Numbered from the stretch's first letter, positions 33,268 to 41,602 are shown. The stretch: DNA of 64,000 nt from Erythrobacter sp. (GCA_025698865.1 JAILWQ010000002.1:332385-396384); one strand, 5' to 3'. The notes: generated from the letters alone by a model not told the origin. Numbers and translations are program-made.

Positions 33268-35116
33268 CCGCGTCGAGCGGGACTTGCTGATGATGGCTGA
33301 GGAAATGTGTCACGAGGCGGGAGTAAAGCCGCTGCGCCGTTGTTTCGGCCGGATCATGCGCGGCGGTCGCCGCGCGGTGAAGGGCCGTTGCGACCGTCCA
33401 TACACACTCGTCCGCTCCGGTCTTGCTTTCGATCCGGGCCTCGGCCTTGCGACGCGGCCCCAACAGGAGCACGGGGTCGCCGCGCACAGCTCCTTCCGTC
33501 GTGACCTGTTTGAAGCTGCCCTGCTTCTTATCGAGAACCCCCGCATATTCCACGTCAAAGCCCGCATCCTGGTAGGCGCGCTGCAAGGCGTTCCAGACTT
33601 CGGCTGAAGCGGAATGAAACACCATTGTGGCCTTACCGGACGGCTTCAAAATCCGGCGAGCCTCGCTGAATGACCGGGTCAACAATTCCCGGTACTCGTC
33701 GATGGCCTTGCCCTGATCCGGGCTGACGATGGCTTCATCCGTGCGGTCGGTGAACGTCTTGAGCCAGGCTTCGTTTATGAAACTGAGTTCCGCATAGGGT
33801 ATGTTGGCCCCGAAGGGCGGGTCCGTGAATACATAGTCGATGCTGCCGGAAGGCAGCGCGACATCGCAGCTGGAGCCGTGGACGACTTCGACCTTGCCGC
33901 TGCCGCCGTGAATGGTCTCGAATGCCTGCGCAATCGTTGTCAGCTTGCGCCGCAATCCTGCAAAAAAATTCTTCTCGACCGGAAGGCCGCTGACATACAG
34001 CACGCCGGGCTGGGCGCTGGTGACGACCAGGTCCTTCTGGCCGGACTTCGCCACGACGCGCGTCATGATCGTCCCGTGAGCCGCGTTATAGCTGAGCAGC
34101 CAGAAACGCAGTCCTTCGCGGAGTTCGCCGCTATAGGATTCCACGCGCTCCCACATGCGGCCGAAGACGATGAGATTGCGCCGCGTGTAGAAGTGGTGAA
34201 CGTGCGTAATGCCCTGATGGTAGCCTTTTCGGTAGAGATCGCCCCAGGGGATCAGCGCCTGCGGGACGCATGACGGGATCGGCTCCGCCTCAATCTTCTT
34301 GATAAGCGTCAGGTCGGCGGCCGTGGCCGGTCGCGACCAGCGTTTTTTTCCGGTCGAACCATAGACGCGGGCCATTGCGCGCCCGCGCAGTGCGCGTTGC
34401 TCGCCCAGCACGTCGTCCTGTTCCTGTACCGTCACCCGCTGCACGTCATCCAGCGGCGCTTTATGACAGCATTTCGGACAAGAGAAGGTTGAAGAAATCT
34501 CCGCCGGATCGAGCGAAACGCACGCATCCCACAAGGTGACAGAGCTGCGACAACCGGGGCAGCGCAGCTTATCGCTCCAGATCAGGTGACGAAGGGAGCC
34601 TTTCGCGCCGGAGGGATCGCGCGCTTCATACATCCAGCCGTCTTCGCTCTCCCCGGCCGCTAGGACATCTTCGGCGGCCTTTCTGAACGCGGCAGGATCG
34701 GGCGGATTGGTCAGGGTCCGGCCGACAAACGAGCCGAGCGCGCCCAGTTCATAGAGAACGGCATTGCGGGCACCCCATTGCACATCAAGACCAAGGCGGA
34801 CCGCTTCGGCGCGCAATTCCTCGGTTGGCCGTTCACAAAGCAGCGCGGCGAGGCCGGTCGTCCCGCTGCCTCCGAACCCGTCAAACACGGTGTCGCCAGG
34901 TTTGGTATGGGCGGCGATATAGAGGGCAATCGCCTCCGGAGAAATTTTTGTCGGGTAGGGAAAGGCCCCGTACAGGGCGCCGGTGCGCTTTGCCGCCAGC
35001 GGCTGGCGGTAGAGGGCATCGAGCGATTTGGCGGGCATCGCCGGCGCTGACTCGCGCGGCCTGGTCGCGGTGTGAAGCATCTGATCGTTTTCCCCCGGCA
35101 TTCTCATTCGTTTCAT
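33203..35116 (-). CDS. Third DNA methyltransferase with zinc-ribbon insertion
   Basis: About 637 residues; an internal ATG at residue 13 (MLHTATRP) is an alternative start. The SAM-binding motif FDGFGGSGTTGLAAL lies near residue 79 and the catalytic FTDPPFGANIPY near 434. The 350 residues between hold a four-Cys zinc ribbon (CPGC...CPKC, about 185-215). FxGxG and DPPF are typical of DNA amino-methyltransferases of the DUF1156-like or MT-A type. The protein differs clearly from the two following methylases. Its start overlaps the ribbon-helix-helix gene by 4 bp. Confidence 0.83.
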   Translation of the reverse strand: MKRMRMPGENDQMLHTATRPRESAPAMPAKSLDALYRQPLAAKRTGALYGAFPYPTKISPEAIALYIAAHTKPGDTVFDGFGGSGTTGLAALLCERPTEELRAEAVRLGLDVQWGARNAVLYELGALGSFVGRTLTNPPDPAAFRKAAEDVLAAGESEDGWMYEARDPSGAKGSLRHLIWSDKLRCPGCRSSVTLWDACVSLDPAEISSTFSCPKCCHKAPLDDVQRVTVQEQDDVLGEQRALRGRAMARVYGSTGKKRWSRPATAADLTLIKKIEAEPIPSCVPQALIPWGDLYRKGYHQGITHVHHFYTRRNLIVFGRMWERVESYSGELREGLRFWLLSYNAAHGTIMTRVVAKSGQKDLVVTSAQPGVLYVSGLPVEKNFFAGLRRKLTTIAQAFETIHGGSGKVEVVHGSSCDVALPSGSIDYVFTDPPFGANIPYAELSFINEAWLKTFTDRTDEAIVSPDQGKAIDEYRELLTRSFSEARRILKPSGKATMVFHSASAEVWNALQRAYQDAGFDVEYAGVLDKKQGSFKQVTTEGAVRGDPVLLLGPRRKAEARIESKTGADECVWTVATALHRAATAAHDPAETTAQRLYSRLVTHFLSHHQQVPLDADVFYRWYAEQPLPGVLCSAGD

Positions 35117-35331
35117 GTCCGCTCCGGTGCGGCTGCCCGCTTGTCCAGAGCCGGCCGCCGCACAGCCCGCGCGGGCTGCTGGTGTCGCCGCAAATATTCA
35201 TGGATGGCACGCCGCACGACCCAGGACACGGATACGTCGCCCTTTTCGGCGAGCGTGTTCAGCGTGTCATAATCTTTGGGCGTCACGCTGACGGTCACAC
35301 GGGGGCCGAGCTTTTTTGATCGATCACTCAT
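35113..35331 (-). CDS. Ribbon-helix-helix (CopG-like) regulator
   Basis: 72 residues. The beta strand PRVTVSVTPKDYDTLNTLA and the two helices ending in WVVRRAIHEYLRRHQ make a MetJ/Arc/CopG-type DNA-binding fold; a basic tail follows. It is the first gene of the five-gene operon and overlaps the methylase gene by 4 bp (ATGA). It probably autoregulates the operon: tandem GTGCA-type half-sites with 10-bp spacing overlap the -35 element just upstream. Confidence 0.8.
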   Translation of the reverse strand: MSDRSKKLGPRVTVSVTPKDYDTLNTLAEKGDVSVSWVVRRAIHEYLRRHQQPARAVRRPALDKRAAAPERT

Positions 35332-35361
35332 GGCAGACCCGCTAGTGTTCTCGTATTGTTC

Positions 35362-35403
35362 ACTTTAGAGCGATTTGATTCTAAGTGCAACACAGTGCAT
35401 CAC
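35362..35403 (-). promoter_or_regulatory. Promoter and tandem operator of the methyltransferase operon
   Basis: On the minus strand TTGCAC, a 17-bp spacer and TAAAGT form a sigma-70-like promoter (35362-35390), 31 bp before the RHH start. On the plus strand GTGCAACAC (35385) and GTGCATCAC (35395) are direct repeats exactly 10 bp apart, the usual arrangement of ribbon-helix-helix operators, and they cover the -35. Confidence 0.6.
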
Positions 35404-35661
35404 TTTGACTCGCGCGAACAGTGATTTTCCGGCGGCTCATAGAGAATGAATTGCTAGGGGCTTTGCCCTCGCGCCAGCAAGGTAAGTGAAACCGTCAGGG
35501 GCGGTATCCCCAGCCTTCCGCACCCCGAGGGGCTTGTGCAGGCCGGGTGATCCCCCTCCACCCCGGCCGCCCTTGCTCGTTGCTACCCCAGTCTCGGCGA
35601 CGGCCAGAAGGTCAGGCGCGGCGTTCCGCTTCGCTGACCTTCAGACCTGAGGATCAGAGAC
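35404..35661. other. Intergenic leader upstream of ardA
   Basis: About 260 bases with no gene. It contains the GC-rich CCGGGTGATCCCCCTCCACC region typical of leaders in this mobile-element family. No complete promoter was identified with confidence. Confidence 0.4.
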
Positions 35662-36189
35662 ATGACCAATGTATCCGACAGCAGCCCCCGCATCTATGTT
35701 GCCTGCCTTGCCGCCTACAATAACGGCTGTCTGCATGGAGCGTGGATCGACGCGGATCAGGACCCTGAGCAGATCAGGGACGAGATTGCCGCGATGCTTG
35801 CTCGTTCCCCCATTGAGGATGCGGAGGAATACGCAATTCATGACTATGAGGGCTTCGAGGGCGTCAGCATCTCCGAATATGCCGGCATCGACAGCGTGGC
35901 GCGGATGGCCGCTTTCATCGCAGAGCATGGCGCACTCGGCGCGGGCTTGCTGGAGCATTTCGGCGGCGACATGGACCAAGCCGAAACCGCCTTGCAGGAC
36001 TGCTATCATGGTCAGTACGCCAGCCTCGCCGACTATATGGAGGAATTGACCACCGAGAGCGTCACGATCCCCGAGGCACTACGCTACTATGTCGATTGGC
36101 AGGCGATGGCGCGCGACGCTGAGATGGCCGGCGACCTGTTCACCATCGAAACTGCGCACGGTGAGGTGCATGTGTTTTCCAACAGGTGA
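35662..36189 (+). CDS. ardA: ArdA-type antirestriction protein
   Basis: An acidic DNA-mimic protein of 175 residues that blocks type I restriction enzymes. It has the family opening IYVACLAAYNNGCLHGAWIDA, the acidic middle, and the antirestriction region LEHFGGDMDQAETAL...YASLADYMEEL. It normally protects incoming plasmid or ICE DNA during transfer. It is the first recognisable ICE gene and lies beside a large DNA-modification island. The ATG follows GATCAGAGAC. Complete and apparently functional. Confidence 0.92.
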   Translation: MTNVSDSSPRIYVACLAAYNNGCLHGAWIDADQDPEQIRDEIAAMLARSPIEDAEEYAIHDYEGFEGVSISEYAGIDSVARMAAFIAEHGALGAGLLEHFGGDMDQAETALQDCYHGQYASLADYMEELTTESVTIPEALRYYVDWQAMARDAEMAGDLFTIETAHGEVHVFSNR

Positions 36190-36381
36190 AAACATGACTG
36201 CGTGTTCGTGCTCATACGGGTACGCGTCGCGGAATCACCGGCTGTCGCCAAGCCAAAATACCAAAAATGATCGGGTTAGCCGCTCAAGGTATCTGCTTTG
36301 AGCGGCTTCTATATTTCCAGTGATGATTGAACCTCTTCTTGCCGGGCGCTGCCCAGCATCCCGGCTCGGGGAGGTGACGCC

Positions 36382-37165
36382 ATGCTCAACATCGATTGGC
36401 GATCACCGGCGGCATACGCGCATACAAAGCACATCCCTGCCGCTGGTTTCGCTTGGGAATACCTGCGCCGCAACGACGAATATCGTCGGGACTGCCAGAC
36501 CATCGCATTGACCGGAGGGGCGGCTGCCCGCGACCTCGAAGAGTTCGCGCATCGCTGGGGTTTGCGATTTCCCGTGCGATCCCGACGCGCCGCATGATCG
36601 GCAATCGCCGATCTGGAGTCCGCGCCTTCAACCGCAAGCCGTGATGTTGTCGCCAGTCAATCACAAGGACGATGACACCGAACCGGTACTGATGTTGGCG
36701 CATCTCGACGGCCTCGATATGCGCCGCGCTGCCGATGGCTGGCACGGCATCTGGCAGGCGGACGGCGTTGCGCATCAGTTCTGGCTACCCGTGGCCGTGC
36801 CGGACACCGCCGCGTTTTACGCCGTCACGCTACCGATGGACGCCTTTCTGGAGCTGCGCGCTCACGCTGTCCGTCGATTCTGGCGGTCCCTCAATGGCCG
36901 CGCGCCCGGTCCCGACTTCCGGGCGATCCCCGCCCAGCTCCGGCAATGGCACATCCTGTCCCTGCGTGCGCTCGACGCACGGTTCCGCGGCGAAAGCTAC
37001 CGCACCATCGCTAAAGTCCTGCTCGGCTTTCGCGGCAGGAAGGAGGATTTTGAGAACGATCCGCGCAAGAACAAGGCCCGCCGCCTAGTTGCGCATGGCA
37101 TCAAGATGATGCGCGGCGGCTATCGCCTGTTGCTTCATTACCCAATCAAACCCTGCAAGCGTTAA
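36382..37165 (+). pseudogene. Frameshifted DUF6499-DUF2285 DNA-binding protein
   Basis: The two ORFs 36382-36597 and 36641-37165 read as one protein if one base is removed near 36574. Frame 1 gives MLNIDWRSPAAYAHTKHIPAAGFAWEY...RWGLRFP; after CCC a single extra G shifts the frame, and the other frame continues CDPDAPHDRQSPIWSPRLQPQAVM directly into the DUF2285 ORF. The joined product has the usual length and domain order of DUF6499-DUF2285 proteins of Trb-type ICEs. The second ORF ends in helical DUF2285 (RALDARFRGESYRTIAKVLLG). It is either a true pseudogene or a sequencing error. Confidence 0.75.
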
Positions 37166-37459
37166 TCGTTTGCGAGCGCTATCTGTCGAAAATCACGTCG
37201 CAAATTTGTGCCACTTACGACAATGACATGCAACACGGAAACCCCTTGCTTCTCTGAGACCGGCCGATCTGTTAGAGAATTTTAGAAATTGCGTGACGGT
37301 GATGGTATTTGCCGGTCAGATCGATAGGGGCCGTTGCAAATGGCACTTACGCTTCTCGCCCCTTATCTCGCAAGGGATGCAATTTCGAGAATGACGGAGT
37401 TTGGTGGTTCTGCCGCTGCCAGCCTGTGTTTCATTTGCCGTGGTAGCTGTCGTCTAATA
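37166..37459. other. Non-coding stretch before the aminoglycoside kinase
   Basis: About 290 bases with no gene. GGCACTTACG occurs once and a related GCCACTTACG elsewhere in the segment. No inverted repeats of an insertion sequence were found. It may be the scar of the insertion that brought the kinase. Confidence 0.35.
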
Positions 37460-38272
37460 TCAAAAAAGCTCGTCCAACATCAGGTGGAATAGCAGCTTGC
37501 TTGGATCTGGCTTAGGAGCGCCGTAACGGGCGAGAAACCTGTCCTGTAAAGACTCATCGAACTCTCCGAGACAGTTCCAAAGTATCGCCAAATCTTGGTA
37601 GCGGTCGGCAATACCGACACGGCCTACGTCGATACAGCCGATTACCACACCATCCACCATAAGAAGGTTATCGAGCGAGAAGTCCCCATGTGTGACAACC
37701 TGATCGGCCATGAAAGGCAGGTGCCGATGCATTTCCTGCCAAACCTGTTCTGCTGTCCAGCCTTCGCGTTCCTCATCGAAATCGTCTTCTTCGACCAAGC
37801 CGGCGTCGATCCGTTTGCGCGCCAGTCGGAGTCGATAGCTATGATCGCTGGTAAATGGACATTCGCTGATCGGAATTGCATGTAGCGTCCGAAGGAAGTC
37901 TGCCAGCGCGTCAACAATGGTCTTTCTCTCATCTGGACGCGCTTCCAGGGCCTGATATGCGGTTTCACCTGCCAAGGCCGTCATAAGGAGCCAGGCTTCG
38001 TCGGTAGTGCTGACGAAATGCGTGACGGCGGGAACCTCTATGTGGTTGGCCATCCAACGCAGTCTAACCATCTCATCCAGGAGGTCACTGGCAACGGTAT
38101 CCCGACCATGCTTCAGGAAGAGATCGGGTGCACCCGCCTTGCCGTAGAGCCGATATACTACTCCCCCGGACTCACCGACATTATTCCGCGCCCACGCATA
38201 TCCCTTCACTTCTTCCGATAAACCCGCCGGCACTGGCATCGCTGCGCAGTTTACTTCCCTGTATTCATCCAT
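37460..38272 (-). CDS. aph(3')-I: Aminoglycoside 3'-phosphotransferase, APH(3')-I family
   Basis: A 270-residue cytosolic kinase that phosphorylates the 3'-OH of kanamycin and neomycin. It has GYAWARNNVGESGGVVYRLYGK at the nucleotide site, Lys in LFLKHG, the catalytic VVTHGDFSLDNLL and the metal-binding CIDVGRVGIADRYQDLAILWNC. From memory it is closer to the RP4-type APH(3')-Ib than to the Tn903 enzyme, but it differs at many positions, so it is a diverged variant rather than a standard allele. It is inserted in reverse orientation between two DUF2285 genes. No flanking insertion sequence is visible. Confidence 0.88.
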   Translation of the reverse strand: MDEYREVNCAAMPVPAGLSEEVKGYAWARNNVGESGGVVYRLYGKAGAPDLFLKHGRDTVASDLLDEMVRLRWMANHIEVPAVTHFVSTTDEAWLLMTALAGETAYQALEARPDERKTIVDALADFLRTLHAIPISECPFTSDHSYRLRLARKRIDAGLVEEDDFDEEREGWTAEQVWQEMHRHLPFMADQVVTHGDFSLDNLLMVDGVVIGCIDVGRVGIADRYQDLAILWNCLGEFDESLQDRFLARYGAPKPDPSKLLFHLMLDELF

Positions 38273-38356
38273 GGCTTACGTGAACCTACTTGCGGGTAGC
38301 TGTCGCAACAATCCCGAAATCTGCGACAAGAAACAAGCTGAAATTGTCTCCAATCT

Positions 38357-38650
38357 TCATAGCTTGTTGGCTACCGCCTGCTCCAGAATCTTCCGATAGC
38401 CCTTACGCGACAGCCATTGCGCGCGTTGGAGATGGCTTTGCCAGCAACGGCGGGTGCGAAATTCATCGGCGACCGGATCACGGTGCAGCACGATCTGCGC
38501 GACTTCCTTCCAGTCCGCGCCCTCGGCCTTCGCGTCGAGAAGGCGCAGATAGGTCACGTAATGCCGTTCGTCATAGACGGTTATCGTGTCGCCGGTTGGC
38601 GCTTCGTCATCCACATCTGGATCGAGTTCGACGGGCACCCGCATAGTCAT
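38357..38650 (-). CDS. Short DUF2285-type DNA-binding protein
   Basis: 97 residues with acidic N terminus (ELDPDVDDEAP) and the helical DUF2285-like block YVTYLRLLDAKAEGADWKEVAQIVLHRDP..RRCWQSHLQRAQWL. Such genes accompany RepA and the transfer module in Trb-type ICEs, and are presumed regulators. It is transcribed away from the HTH and RepA genes, across a long non-coding region. Confidence 0.7.
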   Translation of the reverse strand: MTMRVPVELDPDVDDEAPTGDTITVYDERHYVTYLRLLDAKAEGADWKEVAQIVLHRDPVADEFRTRRCWQSHLQRAQWLSRKGYRKILEQAVANKL

Positions 38651-39103
38651 TCCTCGTATCCGAGAGAGCTTTGTCTGCGGTGCGCCCCCGCAAACGATTC
38701 TCTCTGACTCTTGGTGATCGGGGAGTTAGTAACCGTCACGAAACGGCCCCATGGCCTTTAGCTCGGAAAGCCTGTTGTATACGCCACAGGCTCCCCGACC
38801 ATAGGTCAAGGAGTTGGTGCCGTTCTGGCTGGCACCGGCCATTCGTGAGGGGTTACTACGCCCCAGAGCAGCGCGTCTGCTCCGCCGACACTCTTAGCCG
38901 AACCGCGTGCGAATGTCTTTGCCTTTTCGGCACGGCATGGCGACGAGCCGCTGAAATCCCTCACCTATTAGCCGCGCACCGCCCCAAGGGGGGGGCCGCC
39001 AGCGCATAGGCGCAAATGCGGCACGCTACGCGCCGCCGGTCCCTCGCCATGGTTCGCCACAGTCCGCTGCCCTCGGCAGCTCAATCCCGACTGGAGGTGA
39101 TCC
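38651..39103. other. Regulatory intergenic region upstream of the HTH-repA genes
   Basis: A 453-base divergent region without a gene. It holds the first copy of a 64-bp direct repeat (38995-39058) immediately before the HTH gene. It probably carries the divergent promoters of the DUF2285 gene and the HTH-repA operon. Confidence 0.5.
38995..39058 (+). repeat. 64-bp direct repeat, left copy
   Basis: The core GCATAGGCGCAAATGCGGCA and the end CCATGGTTCGCC recur at 60689-60752 with the same spacing. The core contains a CGCAT/ATGCG dyad. The copies sit at the two ends of the transfer module. Confidence 0.75.
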
Positions 39104-39373
39104 ATGGCCAACCCGCTTGCGGGCCTGCCGCCGCGCCTGCTGCGCACCAAGGAAGCCGCGCGCTTCCTCGGCATATCCATCAGAACCCTTGAGAAACATC
39201 GGACCTACGGGACCGGGCCGACCTATCGCAAGGTCGGCGGCCGTGTCCTCTACACCGTTCGCGATCTGGAAGACTGGAGCGCGGTCGGCGAGCGCAAATC
39301 CACCCGCGACAAGACAGCAGGCACCGTCTTTCCGGCGCGTCCGCTCACCCCCGAAGAACGGGGCGACCGCTGA
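39104..39373 (+). CDS. AlpA/excisionase-like helix-turn-helix protein
   Basis: 89 residues with a MerR-like HTH (LLRTKEAARFLGISIRTLEKHRTYGTGPTYRKVGGRVLYTVRDLEDW). In this ICE family it precedes RepA and probably controls excision or the replication genes. The ATG follows GGAGGTGATCC. Its stop overlaps the repA start by 1 bp. Confidence 0.82.
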   Translation: MANPLAGLPPRLLRTKEAARFLGISIRTLEKHRTYGTGPTYRKVGGRVLYTVRDLEDWSAVGERKSTRDKTAGTVFPARPLTPEERGDR

Positions 39374-40449
39374 TGCTGCGCGAGGACGGGCACGACCCCG
39401 CGCAGCCGGCCGAGGATAGCGAGCGCAGCCGCCTAAACCCCTTCGTGGTCGCAACGGGCGACGCGCCGCCGCGTGACCAGCGCGACTTGATGGAGCGGCC
39501 ATTCTTCTCGCTTGCGAAGACACCGCGCACCAAACCGATTCTCTACAAGGCCGCCGACATAGAGGTGCAAGTGTTCGGGATGCCCGAGCACGGGATGGCG
39601 ACCATTTGGGACGCCGATGTACTGATATGGGCGGCCTCGCAGATCGTCGCGGCCGAGAATGACGGCCTCGCCACGTCGCGCTTCGTCCGCTTAACGCCCT
39701 ACCATCTGTTGCGCGCCATCGGACGCCCGACCGGCAATCACCAATACCGCCTTCTGAAAGCTGCGCTGGCGCGACTGCAATCCACCGTCATAGCCACCAC
39801 GATCCGCAACGGCCCGCATTGGCGGCGCCGGCAATTCTCATGGATCAACGAGTGGGAGGAAATGACGACGCGCGCCGGCCGTGTCGAGGGGATGGAGTTC
39901 GTCCTGCCCGAATGGTTTTACAACAGCGTCATTGATCGCTCGCTGGTCCTGACCATCGACCCAGCGTATTTCCGGCTGACTGGAGGCATCGAGCGATGGC
40001 TTTACCGCGTCGCCAGAAAGCACGCCGGGCACCAGCGCCACGGCTGGATTTTCGAGGTCGCGCACCTTCATCAGAAATCCGGCAGCCTCGCCCGGCCGTC
40101 CGACTTCGCGCTCGACCTTCGCCGGATCGCGGCCCGCCAGCAACTCCCCGGTTACCGCCTCCAGATCGAGCGGGAAGACGGTCGCGAGCTGTTGCGCATC
40201 CGCCCCGAAAACTCATCAACAGGCACTGTTGATAACCCTGTTAATGCCATCGGCAGATCAGGCGCACGGGGTATCGGCACATCAGGCGCACCACTATCGG
40301 CAGATCAGGCGCACGAACCGGAGCTAACGCTTTGGCCTGAAACGCGGAATCCGACCGCTAACTTATCTAACAGAGAATCTATCTCTTTTTCTTTGACGCG
40401 CGCGCAGACGAAGCGTGGTGCCGGTTCTGCCCGAAGGGGCGAGCCATGA
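39373..40449 (+). CDS. repA: RepA-like replication initiator (RPA family)
   Basis: 358 residues of the PF10134-type replication initiator. Conserved stretches are QRDLMERPFFSLAKTPRTKPI, MATIWDADVLIWAASQI, RFVRLTPYHLLRAIGRPTG and GGIERWLYRVARKH. The C-terminal part is variable. Three 19-bp iteron-like repeats lie inside the 3' end of its coding sequence. In Trb-type ICEs the protein supports replication of the excised circle. The usual parA gene that follows in related elements is absent here. Confidence 0.85.
   Translation: MLREDGHDPAQPAEDSERSRLNPFVVATGDAPPRDQRDLMERPFFSLAKTPRTKPILYKAADIEVQVFGMPEHGMATIWDADVLIWAASQIVAAENDGLATSRFVRLTPYHLLRAIGRPTGNHQYRLLKAALARLQSTVIATTIRNGPHWRRRQFSWINEWEEMTTRAGRVEGMEFVLPEWFYNSVIDRSLVLTIDPAYFRLTGGIERWLYRVARKHAGHQRHGWIFEVAHLHQKSGSLARPSDFALDLRRIAARQQLPGYRLQIEREDGRELLRIRPENSSTGTVDNPVNAIGRSGARGIGTSGAPLSADQAHEPELTLWPETRNPTANLSNRESISFSLTRAQTKRGAGSARRGEP
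40249..40314 (+). repeat. Three iteron-like repeats inside repA
   Basis: Repeats of ATCGGCAGATCAGGCGCAC start at 40249, 40273 (one base changed) and 40296. The 23-24 bp spacing places them on one face of the helix, as in replication iterons. They sit in the variable C-terminal coding region of RepA, which translates as IGRSGA, IGTSGAP and LSADQA. Confidence 0.6.
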
Positions 40450-40507
40450 CGGCCGCGCTCGACGCGCTGCGCCCGCGCAGCCCCCAGCACATCACCGGAG
40501 ACGAACA

Positions 40508-41026
40508 ATGACCCGTCGCGCCCATCGCAGCGCGCCAGGCCGTCCGCTGCCGGACGGGCCTGCGCCCTCCACCACATTGGTCGAGCTGACCTTCGAGAAA
40601 CGCAAGGTCGAGCACTGGATACGCTTCGGCCGCAAGAGCTACGAGCAGATCATCGACCGCCGCCGCAGCGTCGTCGGCTTCGCGCCGGGCAGCGTCTTTG
40701 CCTTCGTGCGTTGGGCGAAGGGCGAGCACGGCACTGTCGTTTCGCGCATCGACATTGTGCGCGCCATCGGCCGGGGCGAGCCGTTCCAGACATTGCCCTT
40801 CGTGCGCCCCGGCGGCGAAATCCTGTTGCGCCTCGATAGCTGGCCCAAGGTGCAGCGCGCGCTTGCCGCCATCGACGCCGTGGAATCGCTCGGCCTCGAT
40901 CCGGCCGATGCCTCGCCGGAGCATTGGCGACACGTCCACAACCGTTTGACCGCCAATCTGGAGGCGCACGCCTACACGCCCGAGCGACATGCCGCGTGGC
41001 TTCATCGCCGAAGGATCGACCCATGA
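40508..41026 (+). CDS. DUF2840 protein
   Basis: 172 residues. Matches the DUF2840 family as recalled from Trb-type ICEs: LVELTFEKRKVEHWIRFGRKSYEQIIDRRRSVVGFAPGSVFAFVRWA. Function unknown; always near repA/parA and traF. Its stop overlaps the traF start by 4 bp. Confidence 0.85.
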   Translation: MTRRAHRSAPGRPLPDGPAPSTTLVELTFEKRKVEHWIRFGRKSYEQIIDRRRSVVGFAPGSVFAFVRWAKGEHGTVVSRIDIVRAIGRGEPFQTLPFVRPGGEILLRLDSWPKVQRALAAIDAVESLGLDPADASPEHWRHVHNRLTANLEAHAYTPERHAAWLHRRRIDP

Positions 41027-41568
41027 CGCGTCGCCGCACCCTCACGGTGACGGCGCTCGCCGTCATCGGCATCGCCGCCGCAAGCGCGGTCGAGACGCCA
41101 TTGAGGCTCATCTGGAACGCCACCGCCAGCGCGCCCATTGGCTTCTACACCGTCGAGCCGGCAGACCGGATCGACGTGCCCGAGCTAGTCGCCGTCATGC
41201 CGCCCGAACCGCTCGCCGCGTTCATGGTCGAGCGCGGCTATAGCGCGCGAGGCGTCCCGCTGTTGAAGCGCGTCTTGGGCCTGCCCGGACAGCAGATTTG
41301 CCGCACCAACCGCACGATCACGGTGGACGGGATCGAGATGGGCGAGGCGCTGGAGCGTGACAGCCTCGGCCGCGATCTGCCCGTCTGGCAGGGCTGCCGC
41401 GTCATCGGCGACGGCCAGCTTTTCCTCATGAATTGGGAAGTCCGCGACAGCCTCGACGGCCGGTATTTCGGACCCATCCCCGCAGCTTCCGTCATCGGCC
41501 GGGCGGTCCCGCTCTGGACCGATGAGAAAGGCGTCGGCCGCTGCGAGTGGCGCGCGCCGACCCACTGA
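41023..41568 (+). CDS. traF: TraF-type conjugative peptidase (S26 family)
   Basis: 181 residues starting MTRRRTLTVTALAVIGIA, an N-terminal membrane anchor. The catalytic Ser is in TASAPIGFY and the general-base Lys in LLKRVLGLPGQQ, as in S26 signal peptidases. TraF of RP4 cyclises the TrbC pilin. No trbC remains in this element because that part of the transfer operon is deleted. The start overlaps DUF2840 by 4 bp. Confidence 0.9.
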   Translation: MTRRRTLTVTALAVIGIAAASAVETPLRLIWNATASAPIGFYTVEPADRIDVPELVAVMPPEPLAAFMVERGYSARGVPLLKRVLGLPGQQICRTNRTITVDGIEMGEALERDSLGRDLPVWQGCRVIGDGQLFLMNWEVRDSLDGRYFGPIPAASVIGRAVPLWTDEKGVGRCEWRAPTH

Positions 41569-41602
41569 ACCACCCCCCGAGAACCAACCACAGGAGATTT
41601 CC

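Noticed and set aside
21767-35403. BREX, DISARM or DUF499/DUF1156 system
   Set aside because: PglZ, BrxC, DrmA, DrmB and helicase genes are all absent; the only shared parts are generic methylase and PLD families.
40446-40511. A 21-codon ORF as a parA remnant
   Set aside because: No ParA motif and no similarity to the expected start; likely non-coding.
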